From the NCBI GenBank assembly GCA_902550555.1, contig CACCZR010000005.1:1-64000 (forward strand): a stretch of 64,000 bases of DNA, in the 5' to 3' direction. Position numbers and translations under genes: made by a program. Shown one piece after another: positions 18,629 to 27,658 of the stretch. The notes beneath the pieces are model-generated. The model was not told the DNA's origin and did no database searches. It saw only the letters and a list, made by a program, of their open reading frames with translations. The stretch is from an uncultured SAR116 cluster alpha proteobacterium. GTDB taxonomy: Bacteria; Pseudomonadota; Alphaproteobacteria; Puniceispirillales; Marisalimonadaceae. Position 1 is the first letter of the stretch; each line of letters begins with the position of its first letter.

Positions 18629-19513
18629 ATGAGCGAAATAAATTGGAAATTCCCAGAATATATATCTTCTTTTGAATGGTTGAATGATAATTTAGATAAT
18701 AAAAAAGTAAGAATTTTTGATTGTACTACATATTTACTTTATCAAGATGAAAATCCTTCATTGCCTTACATTGTAGAAAGTGGTTTTAGAGAATATCAGA
18801 TTTCACATATAAAAAATTCTGCTTATTTAGATCTTCAAAAAGATTTATCTGATAATTCAAGTAAGTTTCGATTTACACTCCCAGATTATCATACCCTAGC
18901 AAAATATTTTTCAAATCTTGGTGTTGGTGATGATTTTCATATAGTTTTATATTCAAGGAATGGGTTACAATGGGCCACAAGGATTTGGTGGATGTTGTAT
19001 GTTTTGGGATTTAAAAATCTAAGTATTCTAGATGGTAGTTTTAATGAATGGAAAAAAAATAATTTACCTACTGAAAGTAAAATAAATATTTTTGAAAAAT
19101 CTGAATTTAAAATTGAAATCAATAATAAAATTTTTGTTGATAAAAATACAGTTTTGGAATCGATTAATACAAATAAATGTGTGATATTAAATTCTTTAAC
19201 TGAAGATTTGCATAATGGAGAAAACCCAAGATATGGTAGACCGGGAAGAATACCAGGTAGTTTAAATATTCCTTTCCATGAGTTAACAGACTTAGAAAAA
19301 GGATGTTTTAAATCTCCAAGTGAATGTTTAGAAGTTTTTAAAAAGAAAGGCATTCCTCAAGATTCACGTGTTTTGAATTATTGTGGTGGTGGAATAGCAG
19401 CGTCATTAGATGCATTTGTTTTATTTCAATTAGGGTATGATGATATAGAAATTTATGATAATTCAATGAGTGAATGGGCAACCGACGAAAACTTACCTAT
19501 AGAAATTGGATGA
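18629..19513 (+). CDS. Two-domain rhodanese-like sulfurtransferase
   Basis: 294 residues made of two rhodanese domains. The N-terminal domain has FDCTTYL and a LYSRNGLQWATRIWWML segment with no catalytic Cys. The C-terminal domain has Cys252 in NYCGGGIAAS, the active-site loop, followed by SMSEWATDENLPIE. This is the thiosulfate/3-mercaptopyruvate sulfurtransferase layout (SseA type). The loop CGGGIAAS differs from the classic CRKGVT and CGSGVTA loops, so the sulfur donor is uncertain. It sits in front of the IlvD/Edd dehydratase gene, where a role in supplying sulfur for the Fe-S cluster is conceivable but speculative. Confidence 0.83.
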   Translation: MSEINWKFPEYISSFEWLNDNLDNKKVRIFDCTTYLLYQDENPSLPYIVESGFREYQISHIKNSAYLDLQKDLSDNSSKFRFTLPDYHTLAKYFSNLGVGDDFHIVLYSRNGLQWATRIWWMLYVLGFKNLSILDGSFNEWKKNNLPTESKINIFEKSEFKIEINNKIFVDKNTVLESINTNKCVILNSLTEDLHNGENPRYGRPGRIPGSLNIPFHELTDLEKGCFKSPSECLEVFKKKGIPQDSRVLNYCGGGIAASLDAFVLFQLGYDDIEIYDNSMSEWATDENLPIEIG

Positions 19514-19534
19514 TATAAAAATTAAGGAGAAAAT

Positions 19535-21313
19535 ATGTCAAAAAAATTTAATGCAAAACTAAGAAGTCAACAATGGTTTGATAATCCAGAAAACCCAGGA
19601 ATGACAGCTTTATATATAGAGAGATCTTTAAATTTTGGATTGACGCCTGAAGAGTTGAGATCTGGGAAACCCATTATAGGAATTGCACAGACAGGCTCTG
19701 ATATTTCTCCTTGTAACAGAGTTCATATCAAACTAGCTGAAAGAATTAGAGAAGGAATTAGAAGTGCAGGAGGGATTGCTCTAGAATTTCCAGTTCATCC
19801 TATTCAAGAGACATTAAAAAGACCAACTGCATCCCTTGATAGAAATCTTGCTTATTTAGGTTTAGTTGAAATATTACATGGATATCCAATTGATGGTGTT
19901 GTTTTAACAACTGGTTGTGATAAAACCACTCCAGCTTGCTTAATGGCAGCTGGTACTGTTGATATTCCGGCGATAGTTTTGTCAGGTGGCCCAATGCTTG
20001 ATGGGTGGCATGACGGAAAGTTAGCTGGATCTGGTATGGCTGTTTGGGACAGTCGAGTTGAGTTATCAGCTGGCAGAATTAATTATGATGAATTCATGGA
20101 CATAGTTACATCATCTGCACCATCAGATGGACATTGCAATACTATGGGAACTGCTTCAACAATGAATTCTTTAGCTGAGGCTCTTGGTATGAGTTTAACT
20201 GGAAATGCTAATATTCCTGCTCCATATAGAGAGAGAGGACAAATGGCTTATAGAACAGGTCTCAGAATTGTTGAGATGGTAAATGAAGACTTAACTCCTT
20301 CTAAAATTATGACACGCAAAGCTTTTGAAAATGCAATAGTTGTTAATTCTGCAATTGGAGGATCAACTAATGCACAAATTCATATAACAGCAATCGCAAG
20401 ACATGTTGGTATTGATTTAGAAACAGATGCTTGGCAAAATGTTGGGTATGATATTCCCTTAATGGTCAATGTACAACCAGCAGGAAAACACCTTTGCGAA
20501 AGTTACCATAGAGCAGGTGGAACTGCTGCAGTAATGAGTGAATTATTATCTAATAATAAAATTCATGGGGATGTAATAACAGTTTCTGGGAAAAATTTAT
20601 CTTCTTGTTTAGATGGTCATAAAATTAAAGATAAAGACGTGATTACAGAGTTTAAAAATCCTTTAAAACAAAGAGCAGGTTTTATTGTTTTAAAAGGCAA
20701 TTTATTTGAATCAGCAATTATGAAAACTTCAGTTATCTCTGATGAATTTCGAAAAAAGTTTTTGTCTAAACCAGGTAAAGAAGGTGTCTTAGAGGGTAGG
20801 GCTATAGTTTTTGAAGGATCTGAAGATTATCACGATCGCGTGAATGATGAATCACTTAACATGGATGAGAATTGTATACTTGTCATTAGAGGAGCTGGAC
20901 CAATAGGGTGGCCTGGTTCTGCTGAAGTTGTAAACATGCAACCATCAGATAAATTAATTAAACAAGGTATCACAGAATTGCCATGTATAGGAGACGGAAG
21001 ACAATCAGGCACTTCGGGAAGTCCTTCAATATTAAATGCTTCTCCTGAAAGTGCAATTGGTGGAGGATTAGCATGGTTAAAAACTGGGGACACCATTCAA
21101 ATTGATTTGAATAAATTTACAGCAAACATGTTAGTTGATCATGATGAAATAGAAAACAGAAAAAAAGATGGTCCTCCTAAATATCCTGAAAATCAAACAC
21201 CTTGGCAAGAAATTTATAGAAATAATGTTGGCCACATGTCCGACGGTGGAGTTTTAGAAAATGCAGTCAATTATCAAAAAGTAAAAAAATCTTTACCAAG
21301 AGATAATCATTAA
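19535..21313 (+). CDS. IlvD/Edd-family sugar-acid dehydratase
   Basis: 592 residues, the length of the pentonate dehydratase branch of IlvD/Edd. Cys60 (SPCN), Cys128 (TGCDK) and Cys201 (GHCNTMG) match the three ligands of the [2Fe-2S] cluster known from L-arabonate and D-xylonate dehydratases. [10 protein letters not shown] and the C-terminal [11 protein letters not shown] are also typical. It converts an aldonate to a 2-keto-3-deoxy acid. It is distinguished from dihydroxyacid dehydratase of valine synthesis by length and by the [12 protein letters not shown] region. A strong AAGGAG ribosome site precedes the ATG. Its stop overlaps the convergent dehydrogenase stop in TTAA. Confidence 0.88.
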   Translation: MSKKFNAKLRSQQWFDNPENPGMTALYIERSLNFGLTPEELRSGKPIIGIAQTGSDISPCNRVHIKLAERIREGIRSAGGIALEFPVHPIQETLKRPTASLDRNLAYLGLVEILHGYPIDGVVLTTGCDKTTPACLMAAGTVDIPAIVLSGGPMLDGWHDGKLAGSGMAVWDSRVELSAGRINYDEFMDIVTSSAPSDGHCNTMGTASTMNSLAEALGMSLTGNANIPAPYRERGQMAYRTGLRIVEMVNEDLTPSKIMTRKAFENAIVVNSAIGGSTNAQIHITAIARHVGIDLETDAWQNVGYDIPLMVNVQPAGKHLCESYHRAGGTAAVMSELLSNNKIHGDVITVSGKNLSSCLDGHKIKDKDVITEFKNPLKQRAGFIVLKGNLFESAIMKTSVISDEFRKKFLSKPGKEGVLEGRAIVFEGSEDYHDRVNDESLNMDENCILVIRGAGPIGWPGSAEVVNMQPSDKLIKQGITELPCIGDGRQSGTSGSPSILNASPESAIGGGLAWLKTGDTIQIDLNKFTANMLVDHDEIENRKKDGPPKYPENQTPWQEIYRNNVGHMSDGGVLENAVNYQKVKKSLPRDNH

Positions 21314-22251
21314 TTCACTGGGCTAATTGTAGAGTTTGTTGTAAGCATTTTGACAACATTATCATAAACAAGTTTTCCCATATCATATCTTGTTTCAACA
21401 GTAGCTGATCCAATGTGGGGCGTTAGAATAACATTATCTAATTTCATCAAATTATCAGGTACATTCGGCTCATTTTCAAAAACATCTAAACCAGCACCAC
21501 AAATGATATTATTTTGTAGAGCTTGAATAAGTGCCTGTTGATCAATAACTGATCCTCTTGCAATGTTAATTAAAAAACCATTTTTGCCAAGTTTTTGTAA
21601 AATGTTTGAATTGACTAAATGTTTTGTTTCTTCACCTCCTGGTGTGATCACACAGAGGGTATCTACGTATTCAGCTAGTTCTTCTAATTTTGAAAAAAAT
21701 TTATATTTTACATCTTTTTCATTTCTTGAGTGGTAACAAATTTCACAATTAAAAGCTTCAATTCTTTTTGCTATAGTTTTTCCTATTCTACCCATTCCTA
21801 AAATGCCAAATTTTGTTCCTGAAAACTTTTTAGAGAGTGGAAACTCAGATTTAAGCCATTTTTTTTCTAATAAAAAATTATTTGCAGAGGAGATGTTTTT
21901 ATAAACACATAATGTTAAAGCTACGGCAGTGTCTGCAACTTCATCGTTAAGAACATCAGGGGTATTTGTGACTTTCACATTAGATAATGTAGCTTGATCT
22001 ACATCAACGGCATCATAACCAACACCATAGTTTGCAATTATTTTTAAATTAGGGATTTTTTTTATAAGTTCACTGGAAACTTTTGTTCCTCCCATGACTG
22101 CAATAGCATCAATATTATCACTTACACTTTCAATAAATTTTTCTGGATTTTCTTGCTCATATGATTTGAACGTATTAAAAGTTTGATCAAAAAGTTGAGT
22201 TATTTCGTTTGGAAATAATGACATAATTAATACGTTTTTTTCAATTTTCAT
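21310..22251 (-). CDS. D-isomer-specific 2-hydroxyacid dehydrogenase
   Basis: 313 residues. The Rossmann domain has GMGRIG (152-157), and the catalytic residues Arg232 (NIARGS), Glu261 (DVFENEP) and His279 (TPHIGSAT) are all present. It is likely a glyoxylate/hydroxypyruvate or 2-keto-gluconate reductase (GhrB-like). It lies 12 bases downstream of the KDG-type kinase gene, so the pair probably works on a shared keto-acid pool. The substrate cannot be narrowed further from sequence. Confidence 0.87.
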   Translation of the reverse strand: MKIEKNVLIMSLFPNEITQLFDQTFNTFKSYEQENPEKFIESVSDNIDAIAVMGGTKVSSELIKKIPNLKIIANYGVGYDAVDVDQATLSNVKVTNTPDVLNDEVADTAVALTLCVYKNISSANNFLLEKKWLKSEFPLSKKFSGTKFGILGMGRIGKTIAKRIEAFNCEICYHSRNEKDVKYKFFSKLEELAEYVDTLCVITPGGEETKHLVNSNILQKLGKNGFLINIARGSVIDQQALIQALQNNIICGAGLDVFENEPNVPDNLMKLDNVILTPHIGSATVETRYDMGKLVYDNVVKMLTTNSTISPVN

Positions 22252-22263
22252 TTATACCTCTTG

Positions 22264-23196
22264 TTAAAATTTCATTTTTGATTTTGGAATAATTGCACCT
22301 CTATATTTAAGCACATTTTTTGTTATTTTGTGAGACATTAAAATTTTATCTTCAATTGATAAAATTTCTTTTTTTAGATGATATGCTAAAAAAGATCCAT
22401 TGAATGAATCTCCTGCTGCAGTCGTATCAATTGCTTTAATAATTGGAATATTTATTGATCCAATTTTATTAAATTCAGAATAAAATATTTTTTCAAAATG
22501 CTTTAAAATAATAATATTATCTTTTCTTTTAAAGGTATTAATAAATTCAATTGGATCAGACTTACCAAAGATTTCGATTATATCATCAAATGATATGAAA
22601 TTTATATTAGAACTAAGGTTACTTTTTTTAAATAAACTTTGAGATTTAATTTTGTTTCCATGGAAACTATTTCGGTAGTTAAAATCAAATGCTGTAATTT
22701 TAGATTTTTTTGATAAATCAATTAATTTATTTTGATCTTTCTGTTTTAAAATTCCTAATGAAATACCTGTATAATAAAATAATTCAGAATCATTTATGAA
22801 CTTATCTATTGTATTTAAGTTACATCTTTCTATCATTTTTTTTGCTGCTGAATCGTTTCTCCAATATGAAAAACTTCTATTCCCTTTTTTATCTGTTTGA
22901 ATAGAATAAAGACCTGGGTATTTATCTTTAATTATTTGTATTAAGTCAGTTTTTAAATTTTCATTTTTAAATCTTTTTACCATCATCTCAGATAAATGAT
23001 CTTGACCTAACCCAGTAAAATAAAAAGTATTAAATTGTTTTTTAATTAACCTAGAAAAATAAACTGCTGCATTAAAAGTATCACCTCCAAAATTTAAATT
23101 CATTTTTATCTGTTTTTTGTCCAAGTTATCAGTATTTCCACTGACCTCAATCATGCATTCACCAGCAAATATTGAATTTTTAGTAATATTTTTCAT
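22264..23196 (-). CDS. kdgK: PfkB-family sugar kinase, 2-keto-3-deoxygluconate kinase-like
   Basis: 310 residues of the ribokinase/PfkB family. An N-terminal FAGECMIEVSG is typical of KDG kinases, GGDTFNAAVY is the sugar-binding GG motif, and DTTAAGDSFNGSF holds the anion hole and catalytic Asp263. It phosphorylates 2-keto-3-deoxy-gluconate (or the galactonate epimer) so that the Eda-type aldolase at 11631-12233 can cleave it. The gene symbol is assigned by pattern and context. It is divergent from the first GlcD-like gene with a 64-base spacer. Confidence 0.8.
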   Translation of the reverse strand: MKNITKNSIFAGECMIEVSGNTDNLDKKQIKMNLNFGGDTFNAAVYFSRLIKKQFNTFYFTGLGQDHLSEMMVKRFKNENLKTDLIQIIKDKYPGLYSIQTDKKGNRSFSYWRNDSAAKKMIERCNLNTIDKFINDSELFYYTGISLGILKQKDQNKLIDLSKKSKITAFDFNYRNSFHGNKIKSQSLFKKSNLSSNINFISFDDIIEIFGKSDPIEFINTFKRKDNIIILKHFEKIFYSEFNKIGSINIPIIKAIDTTAAGDSFNGSFLAYHLKKEILSIEDKILMSHKITKNVLKYRGAIIPKSKMKF

Positions 23197-23260
23197 TTTA
23201 AATTTAATTATATTTAATGTAGTAGTATCATATGTATATTAATTTGGATAGGTATGGCAA

Positions 23261-24673
23261 GTGAGCGTATTAGAAAAAGAACTCGAAATATCTGACTTTA
23301 ATTTTGAGTTTAATAAAAAAGATGCAGTTACAGAATTAACAAAAGAATTTGGTCAGCAATTTTCTATTTCAAAAAGTGTAAGAGAACAACATACTGATAC
23401 AACAACAATACATCCTTCAAAACTACCTGATGGAGTTGTTTTTGCGGAAAATGAAATAGATGTTAAGAAAACAGTTGAAATTTGTCAAAAATTTAAATGT
23501 CCAATAATTCCTTTTGGTGTTGGCTCATCACTTGAAGGTCATGTCAATGCTTTGTATGGAGGCATTTCGATTGATCTAAATAATATGAATAAAATTTTAC
23601 ACGTCTCTCCTGAGGATGGATACGCAGTTGTACAACCAGGTGTTACTAGAGAACAATTAAATATTTATTTAAGAGATACAGGACTTTTTTTTCCAATTGA
23701 CCCTGGTGCAAATGCATCTTTAGGAGGAATGACAAGTACAAATGCTTCTGGCACGAATGCTGTTAGATATGGAACAATGAAAGATAATGTAATTTCTTTG
23801 AAATGTGTAATGCCTAATGGTGAAATTATTAAAACATCTAATAGAGCAAAAAAAAGTTCAGCTGGTTACGATTTAACAAGATTGATTGTTGGTTCAGAAG
23901 GTACACTTGGTATAATTACAGAAATTACAATTAAACTCTATGGTATACCAGAAGTGATAGCAGGAGGAAGAGTGACATTTCCATCAATAAAAGATGCTAC
24001 TGAAGCAGTAATAATGGTAATACAAGCTGGCATTCCCGTTGCTAGAATAGAATTATTAGATCAAGAACAAGTTAAGGCCTGTAATAACTATTCTAAACTT
24101 AATCTGCCAGAAGAGCCTATATTATTGCTTGAGTTTCATGGAAGTGAATCTTCTGTAAAGGAACAATCTGAGTTTTTTTCAGAGATTGTATCTGATTTTG
24201 GAGGAAATAATTTTGAGTGGACTTCAAATAATGATGAAAGAAACAAGCTCTGGAAAGCAAGACATGACGCTTATTATGCAACTAAATCATGTAAACCTGA
24301 TCTTGAATATATTGCTACTGACGTTTGTGTACCAATTTCAAGGTTGTCAGAGTGTATTGAAAAAACTCAAAATGATTTAATAAAGTATAATTTATTTGGT
24401 CATATTGTTGGACATGTAGGTGATGGAAATTTTCATGTTCAATTAATGGTAGATCCTAAAAATGAGAATGAAATTAAAAACCTAAACAAATTTCTTGATG
24501 ATTTGTCAAAAAGAGCAATTTTACTTGATGGAACTTGCACTGGAGAACATGGAATAGGGCAAGGAAAAAAACAGTACCTTGTTGAAGAATTAGGTGGTTC
24601 AGTCGATTTTATGAAAAATATTAAAAAAGCTTTAGATCCGTTTAACATCATGAATCCAGGAAAGATATTTTAA
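23261..24673 (+). CDS. FAD-linked oxidase, D-lactate dehydrogenase/GlcD-like (copy 1)
   Basis: 470 residues of the vanillyl-alcohol-oxidase-type flavoprotein family. The FAD-binding domain has IIPFGVGSSLEGHV, DPGANASLGGM and VGSEGTLGIITEI. The C-terminal FAD-oxidase domain has HVGDGNFHV and GTCTGEHGIGQGK, the metal/substrate motifs of D-lactate dehydrogenase (cytochrome) and GlcD. It oxidises a D-2-hydroxyacid, passing electrons to the respiratory chain. The start must be GTG (23261) because an in-frame stop lies just upstream. A very similar copy follows 9 bases after its stop. Confidence 0.87.
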   Translation: MSVLEKELEISDFNFEFNKKDAVTELTKEFGQQFSISKSVREQHTDTTTIHPSKLPDGVVFAENEIDVKKTVEICQKFKCPIIPFGVGSSLEGHVNALYGGISIDLNNMNKILHVSPEDGYAVVQPGVTREQLNIYLRDTGLFFPIDPGANASLGGMTSTNASGTNAVRYGTMKDNVISLKCVMPNGEIIKTSNRAKKSSAGYDLTRLIVGSEGTLGIITEITIKLYGIPEVIAGGRVTFPSIKDATEAVIMVIQAGIPVARIELLDQEQVKACNNYSKLNLPEEPILLLEFHGSESSVKEQSEFFSEIVSDFGGNNFEWTSNNDERNKLWKARHDAYYATKSCKPDLEYIATDVCVPISRLSECIEKTQNDLIKYNLFGHIVGHVGDGNFHVQLMVDPKNENEIKNLNKFLDDLSKRAILLDGTCTGEHGIGQGKKQYLVEELGGSVDFMKNIKKALDPFNIMNPGKIF

Positions 24674-24682
24674 AGGTATATT

Positions 24683-26095
24683 ATGTTAGAAAATAAAAAT
24701 CAATGGCTTGGACAGATATACAATAAAAAAAACATACAAGAATGTATTTCAAAAATTAAAGAAAAATATGGTCAGCAGTTTTCTGTGTCCAAAAGTATTA
24801 GGGAACAACATTCACATACAATGACAATTCATGAATCTGAATTACCTGATGGAGTTTTATTTGCTTCAAATAAAAATGATGTGTCAGAAGCAGTAAAGAT
24901 TTGTGATGAATTTGGATGCCCTATTATTCCTTTTGGAGTTGGCTCTTCTTTTGAAGGTCATGTAAATGCTCCATTTGGTGGTTTATCTATAGATTTAAAC
25001 AATATGAATGAAATACTTAATGTATATCAGGATGATTTGTTGGTTACAGTTCAGCCTGGCGTAACAAGAGAGCAGTTGAATACTCATTTAAGGGATACTG
25101 GGTTATTTTTTCCAATTGATCCAGGTGCAAACGCTTCAATCGGAGGCATGTCATCAACAAGAGCATCTGGTACAAATGCTGTTAGATATGGAACTATGAA
25201 AGATAATGTTGTTTCAGTTGAAGCAGTTATGCCTAATGGTGAAATTATTAAAACATCAAATAAAGCAAAGAAAAGTTCAGCTGGTTATGATTTAACAAGA
25301 CTGTTAGTTGGTTCCGAAGGTACGCTTGGTATAATTACAGAAATTACTTTAAAGCTCTATGGTATTCCAGAAATTATAGCGGGTGGTCGTGTATCTTTTT
25401 CTTCTATAAAAGATGCAGCTGACACCGTAATAACTACAATTCAATCAGGTATTCCAATTGCAAGAATTGAGCTTTTAGACGCAATGCAGGTGAAAGCTTG
25501 TAATTTATACTCAAAATTAAGTTTACCAGAAGAACCATTATTACTTTTAGAATTTCATGGAAGTAAAAAATCTGTTGAAGAACAGACAGAACTTTTTGGT
25601 GAAATTGCTACAGATCATGGTGGAAAAAATTATGAATGGACTTCAAATAATGAAGAAAGAAATAAATTATGGAAAGCCAGACATGATGCTTACTGGGCCG
25701 CAAGATCTTACATGCCTGGTACTGAGATGTATTCTACAGATGTTTGTGTGCCAATATCTAAATTATCAGACTGCATTGTCGAGACTGTAAAAGATTTAGA
25801 AGAAAATGATTTAGTTGGACCAATTGCAAGTCATGCAGGTGATGGAAATTTTCATGTTGCGGTAATGCTTGATTTAAATAATAAAAATGAAGTTTCTAAA
25901 TTAGGTCCTTTTTTGGATAGATTGTCTGAAAGGGCAATTAAGATGGATGGAACTTGTACGGGGGAGCACGGAATTGGTCAAGGTAAAAGAAAATATATGT
26001 ATAATGAATTAGGAAATTCTGTTCATGTAATGGAAGCAATAAAAAAGTCCTTTGATCCAAACTTAATTATGAATCCTGGAAAGTTGTTCATCTAA
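24683..26095 (+). CDS. FAD-linked oxidase, D-lactate dehydrogenase/GlcD-like (copy 2)
   Basis: 470 residues, the same length as copy 1 and alignable to it over nearly its whole length with few gaps; only the first 25 residues differ strongly. All family motifs are kept: FGVGSSFEGHV, DPGANASIGGM, GSEGTLGIITEI, SHAGDGNFHV, GTCTGEHGIGQGK. Differences cluster near the active site: copy 1 has GHVGDGNFHVQLMVD where this copy has SHAGDGNFHVAVMLD, and residues around the TDVCVPIS loop change. This suggests different 2-hydroxyacid substrates. Adjacent placement shows a tandem gene duplication. The LysE-type exporter follows after 15 bases. Confidence 0.87.
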   Translation: MLENKNQWLGQIYNKKNIQECISKIKEKYGQQFSVSKSIREQHSHTMTIHESELPDGVLFASNKNDVSEAVKICDEFGCPIIPFGVGSSFEGHVNAPFGGLSIDLNNMNEILNVYQDDLLVTVQPGVTREQLNTHLRDTGLFFPIDPGANASIGGMSSTRASGTNAVRYGTMKDNVVSVEAVMPNGEIIKTSNKAKKSSAGYDLTRLLVGSEGTLGIITEITLKLYGIPEIIAGGRVSFSSIKDAADTVITTIQSGIPIARIELLDAMQVKACNLYSKLSLPEEPLLLLEFHGSKKSVEEQTELFGEIATDHGGKNYEWTSNNEERNKLWKARHDAYWAARSYMPGTEMYSTDVCVPISKLSDCIVETVKDLEENDLVGPIASHAGDGNFHVAVMLDLNNKNEVSKLGPFLDRLSERAIKMDGTCTGEHGIGQGKRKYMYNELGNSVHVMEAIKKSFDPNLIMNPGKLFI

Positions 26096-26110
26096 TACAT
26101 TGAAAAACAT

Positions 26111-26701
26111 ATGTTGACCTTTACGATTGCAATTTTTCTAATGATAATTACGCCCGGACCAGGTGTTTTATCTTTAGCTGCAACAGGATCTGGGTTTGGA
26201 TGGAAAGCTGGAATATTATATTTAGCTGGATTATTTATTGGAACAAATACTGTTTTGGTATTTGTTGTAACTGGTTTTAAGGGTTTTTTATTTCAAATAC
26301 CATGGGTAGAACCTGTTTTTTTAATTATATCCTTATCATATTTAACTTGGATAGCATGGAGAATAGCTTCAGCTGGAAATGAAATTAAATTTAAACAATC
26401 AAAAAATGAACCTACATTTTTTGAAGCAATATTTTTACAAATAATTAATCCAAAAGCTTATCTGGTAAATGGAATTTTGTTTGCTGGATTTCCATTACAA
26501 GGTTTTTCTTTGCAACAAGAAATTTTAATAAAAGCACTCATCATTAACTTAGTTTGGATACCAGTTCATTTTTTTTGGTTATGGCTTGGCATAAAACTCA
26601 GACAATGGGGATTAAGTAAAGGAAAGGAGGCCATCGTTAATAAGGTAATGGCTTTTTGTTTATTTGTCGTTATTGCTTTAGCTGGTTTAAGTGAATTTTG
26701 A
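26111..26701 (+). CDS. LysE/RhtB-family exporter
   Basis: 196 residues with about six membrane helices. The N-terminal TPGPGVLSLAATGSGFGWKAG is the LysE family signature, and FLQIINPKAYL carries the conserved NPK motif. These exporters move amino acids or related metabolites out of the cell. The start ATG lies 15 bases after the second flavoprotein gene, so it is likely the last gene of that transcript, possibly relieving build-up of an amino acid or hydroxyacid. It ends convergent with phaB, with a perfect AT inverted repeat between them. Confidence 0.85.
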   Translation: MLTFTIAIFLMIITPGPGVLSLAATGSGFGWKAGILYLAGLFIGTNTVLVFVVTGFKGFLFQIPWVEPVFLIISLSYLTWIAWRIASAGNEIKFKQSKNEPTFFEAIFLQIINPKAYLVNGILFAGFPLQGFSLQQEILIKALIINLVWIPVHFFWLWLGIKLRQWGLSKGKEAIVNKVMAFCLFVVIALAGLSEF

Positions 26702-26707
26702 TTATTT

Positions 26708-26731
26708 AATTATAAATATACATTTATAATT
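26708..26731. terminator. Candidate bidirectional terminator hairpin between LysE gene and phaB
   Basis: A perfect inverted repeat with 10-base arms (26708-26717 and 26722-26731) and a 4-base loop sits in the 39-base gap between two convergent genes. It is made only of A and T in the stem, so it is weak, but position and symmetry suit a shared terminator. Confidence 0.4.
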
Positions 26732-26740
26732 GAAATAATT

Positions 26741-27523
26741 TTAATACATATGATGTCCACCATTTATGGATATAGTTGAGCCAGTAACAAACTGAGAATC
26801 TTCTCTTGCTAAGAATGCTACAGCTCTAGCAATTTCTTGAGGATGACCTAATCTGCCAACAGGAATTGTACTAATTATTTTATCCAACACGTTTTGTGGC
26901 ACTGCAGCGACCATTTCCGTATCTACGTAACCCGGGGCTACAGTATTGGCAGTAATATTATTACGTGCACCTTCTTGAGCAATAGCTTTTGTCATTCCAA
27001 TAATTCCAGCTTTAGCTGCACAATAGTTTATTTGTCCATACTGTCCTGCCTGACCATTGACAGAAGAAATATTGATAATTCTTCCAAACTTTTTTGATGA
27101 CATTTCATCCCAACAAACTTTAGTCATATTAAAAACAGAATTTAGGTTTACATTAATAACATCTTGCCATTGATCAATTGTCATTTTTTTTATTGTGCTA
27201 TCTCTTGTTATACCAGCGTTGTTTACTAATATTGAGAGTGTTCCATACTCAGCAATAATGCTTTTTACAACATTCTCACATTCTTGAAAATTTGAAACAT
27301 CCCATTTAATTGATTTTATATTTGTTTCTCTTGTGAATTTTTTTGCTTGTTCATCATCTGAAGCGTATCCTGCAATAACTGTTGCTCCAGCTCTTTTTAA
27401 AATCTCACAAATACCCCTGCCAATTCCTCTGGTTCCACCTGTTACAAGTGCAACTCTGTCTTCGTTAAAAATAACCTCATCTTTGTTATTTAAACTCATA
27501 TTAGAAAGTTTAATGTCGTCCAA
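26741..27523 (-). CDS. phaB: Acetoacetyl-CoA reductase
   Basis: 260 residues, SDR family, with a 20-residue polar extension before VALVTGGTRGIGRGI. NNAGITRD, the catalytic ISSVNGQ Ser, YCAAK Tyr/Lys, and GHPQEIARAVAFL and TGSTISINGGHHM at the C-terminus are the PhaB signature. It reduces acetoacetyl-CoA to (R)-3-hydroxybutyryl-CoA with NADPH for PHB synthesis. The start is a TTG (27523) backed by a strong AAGGAG; the internal ATG at 27499 has no ribosome site. It is followed on the same strand, upstream, by phaZ. No phaA thiolase lies in the window. Confidence 0.92.
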   Translation of the reverse strand: MDDIKLSNMSLNNKDEVIFNEDRVALVTGGTRGIGRGICEILKRAGATVIAGYASDDEQAKKFTRETNIKSIKWDVSNFQECENVVKSIIAEYGTLSILVNNAGITRDSTIKKMTIDQWQDVINVNLNSVFNMTKVCWDEMSSKKFGRIINISSVNGQAGQYGQINYCAAKAGIIGMTKAIAQEGARNNITANTVAPGYVDTEMVAAVPQNVLDKIISTIPVGRLGHPQEIARAVAFLAREDSQFVTGSTISINGGHHMY

Positions 27524-27530
27524 AATAATG

Positions 27531-27536
27531 CTCCTT
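27531..27536 (-). promoter_or_regulatory. Ribosome-binding site supporting the TTG start of phaB
   Basis: On the - strand AAGGAG lies 7 bases before the TTG at 27523. The first in-frame ATG (27499) has no purine-rich site before it. The sequence therefore favours the non-ATG start and the 8 extra residues it adds. Confidence 0.6.
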
Positions 27537-27658
27537 GAATATAAAATTCTGTTTATGTTTGTGATATATATATATTAATAGATTTATGAACAACAACTGT
27601 TCAAGAAAAACTTCATTGCAAAATTGGAAATGATTAAACTTTGATCAAAATAAAAATA

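Noticed and set aside
23261-26095. Possible frameshifted or mis-assembled single gene
   Set aside because: Both flavoprotein genes are full length with all motifs and clearly differ in sequence, so this is a true tandem pair.
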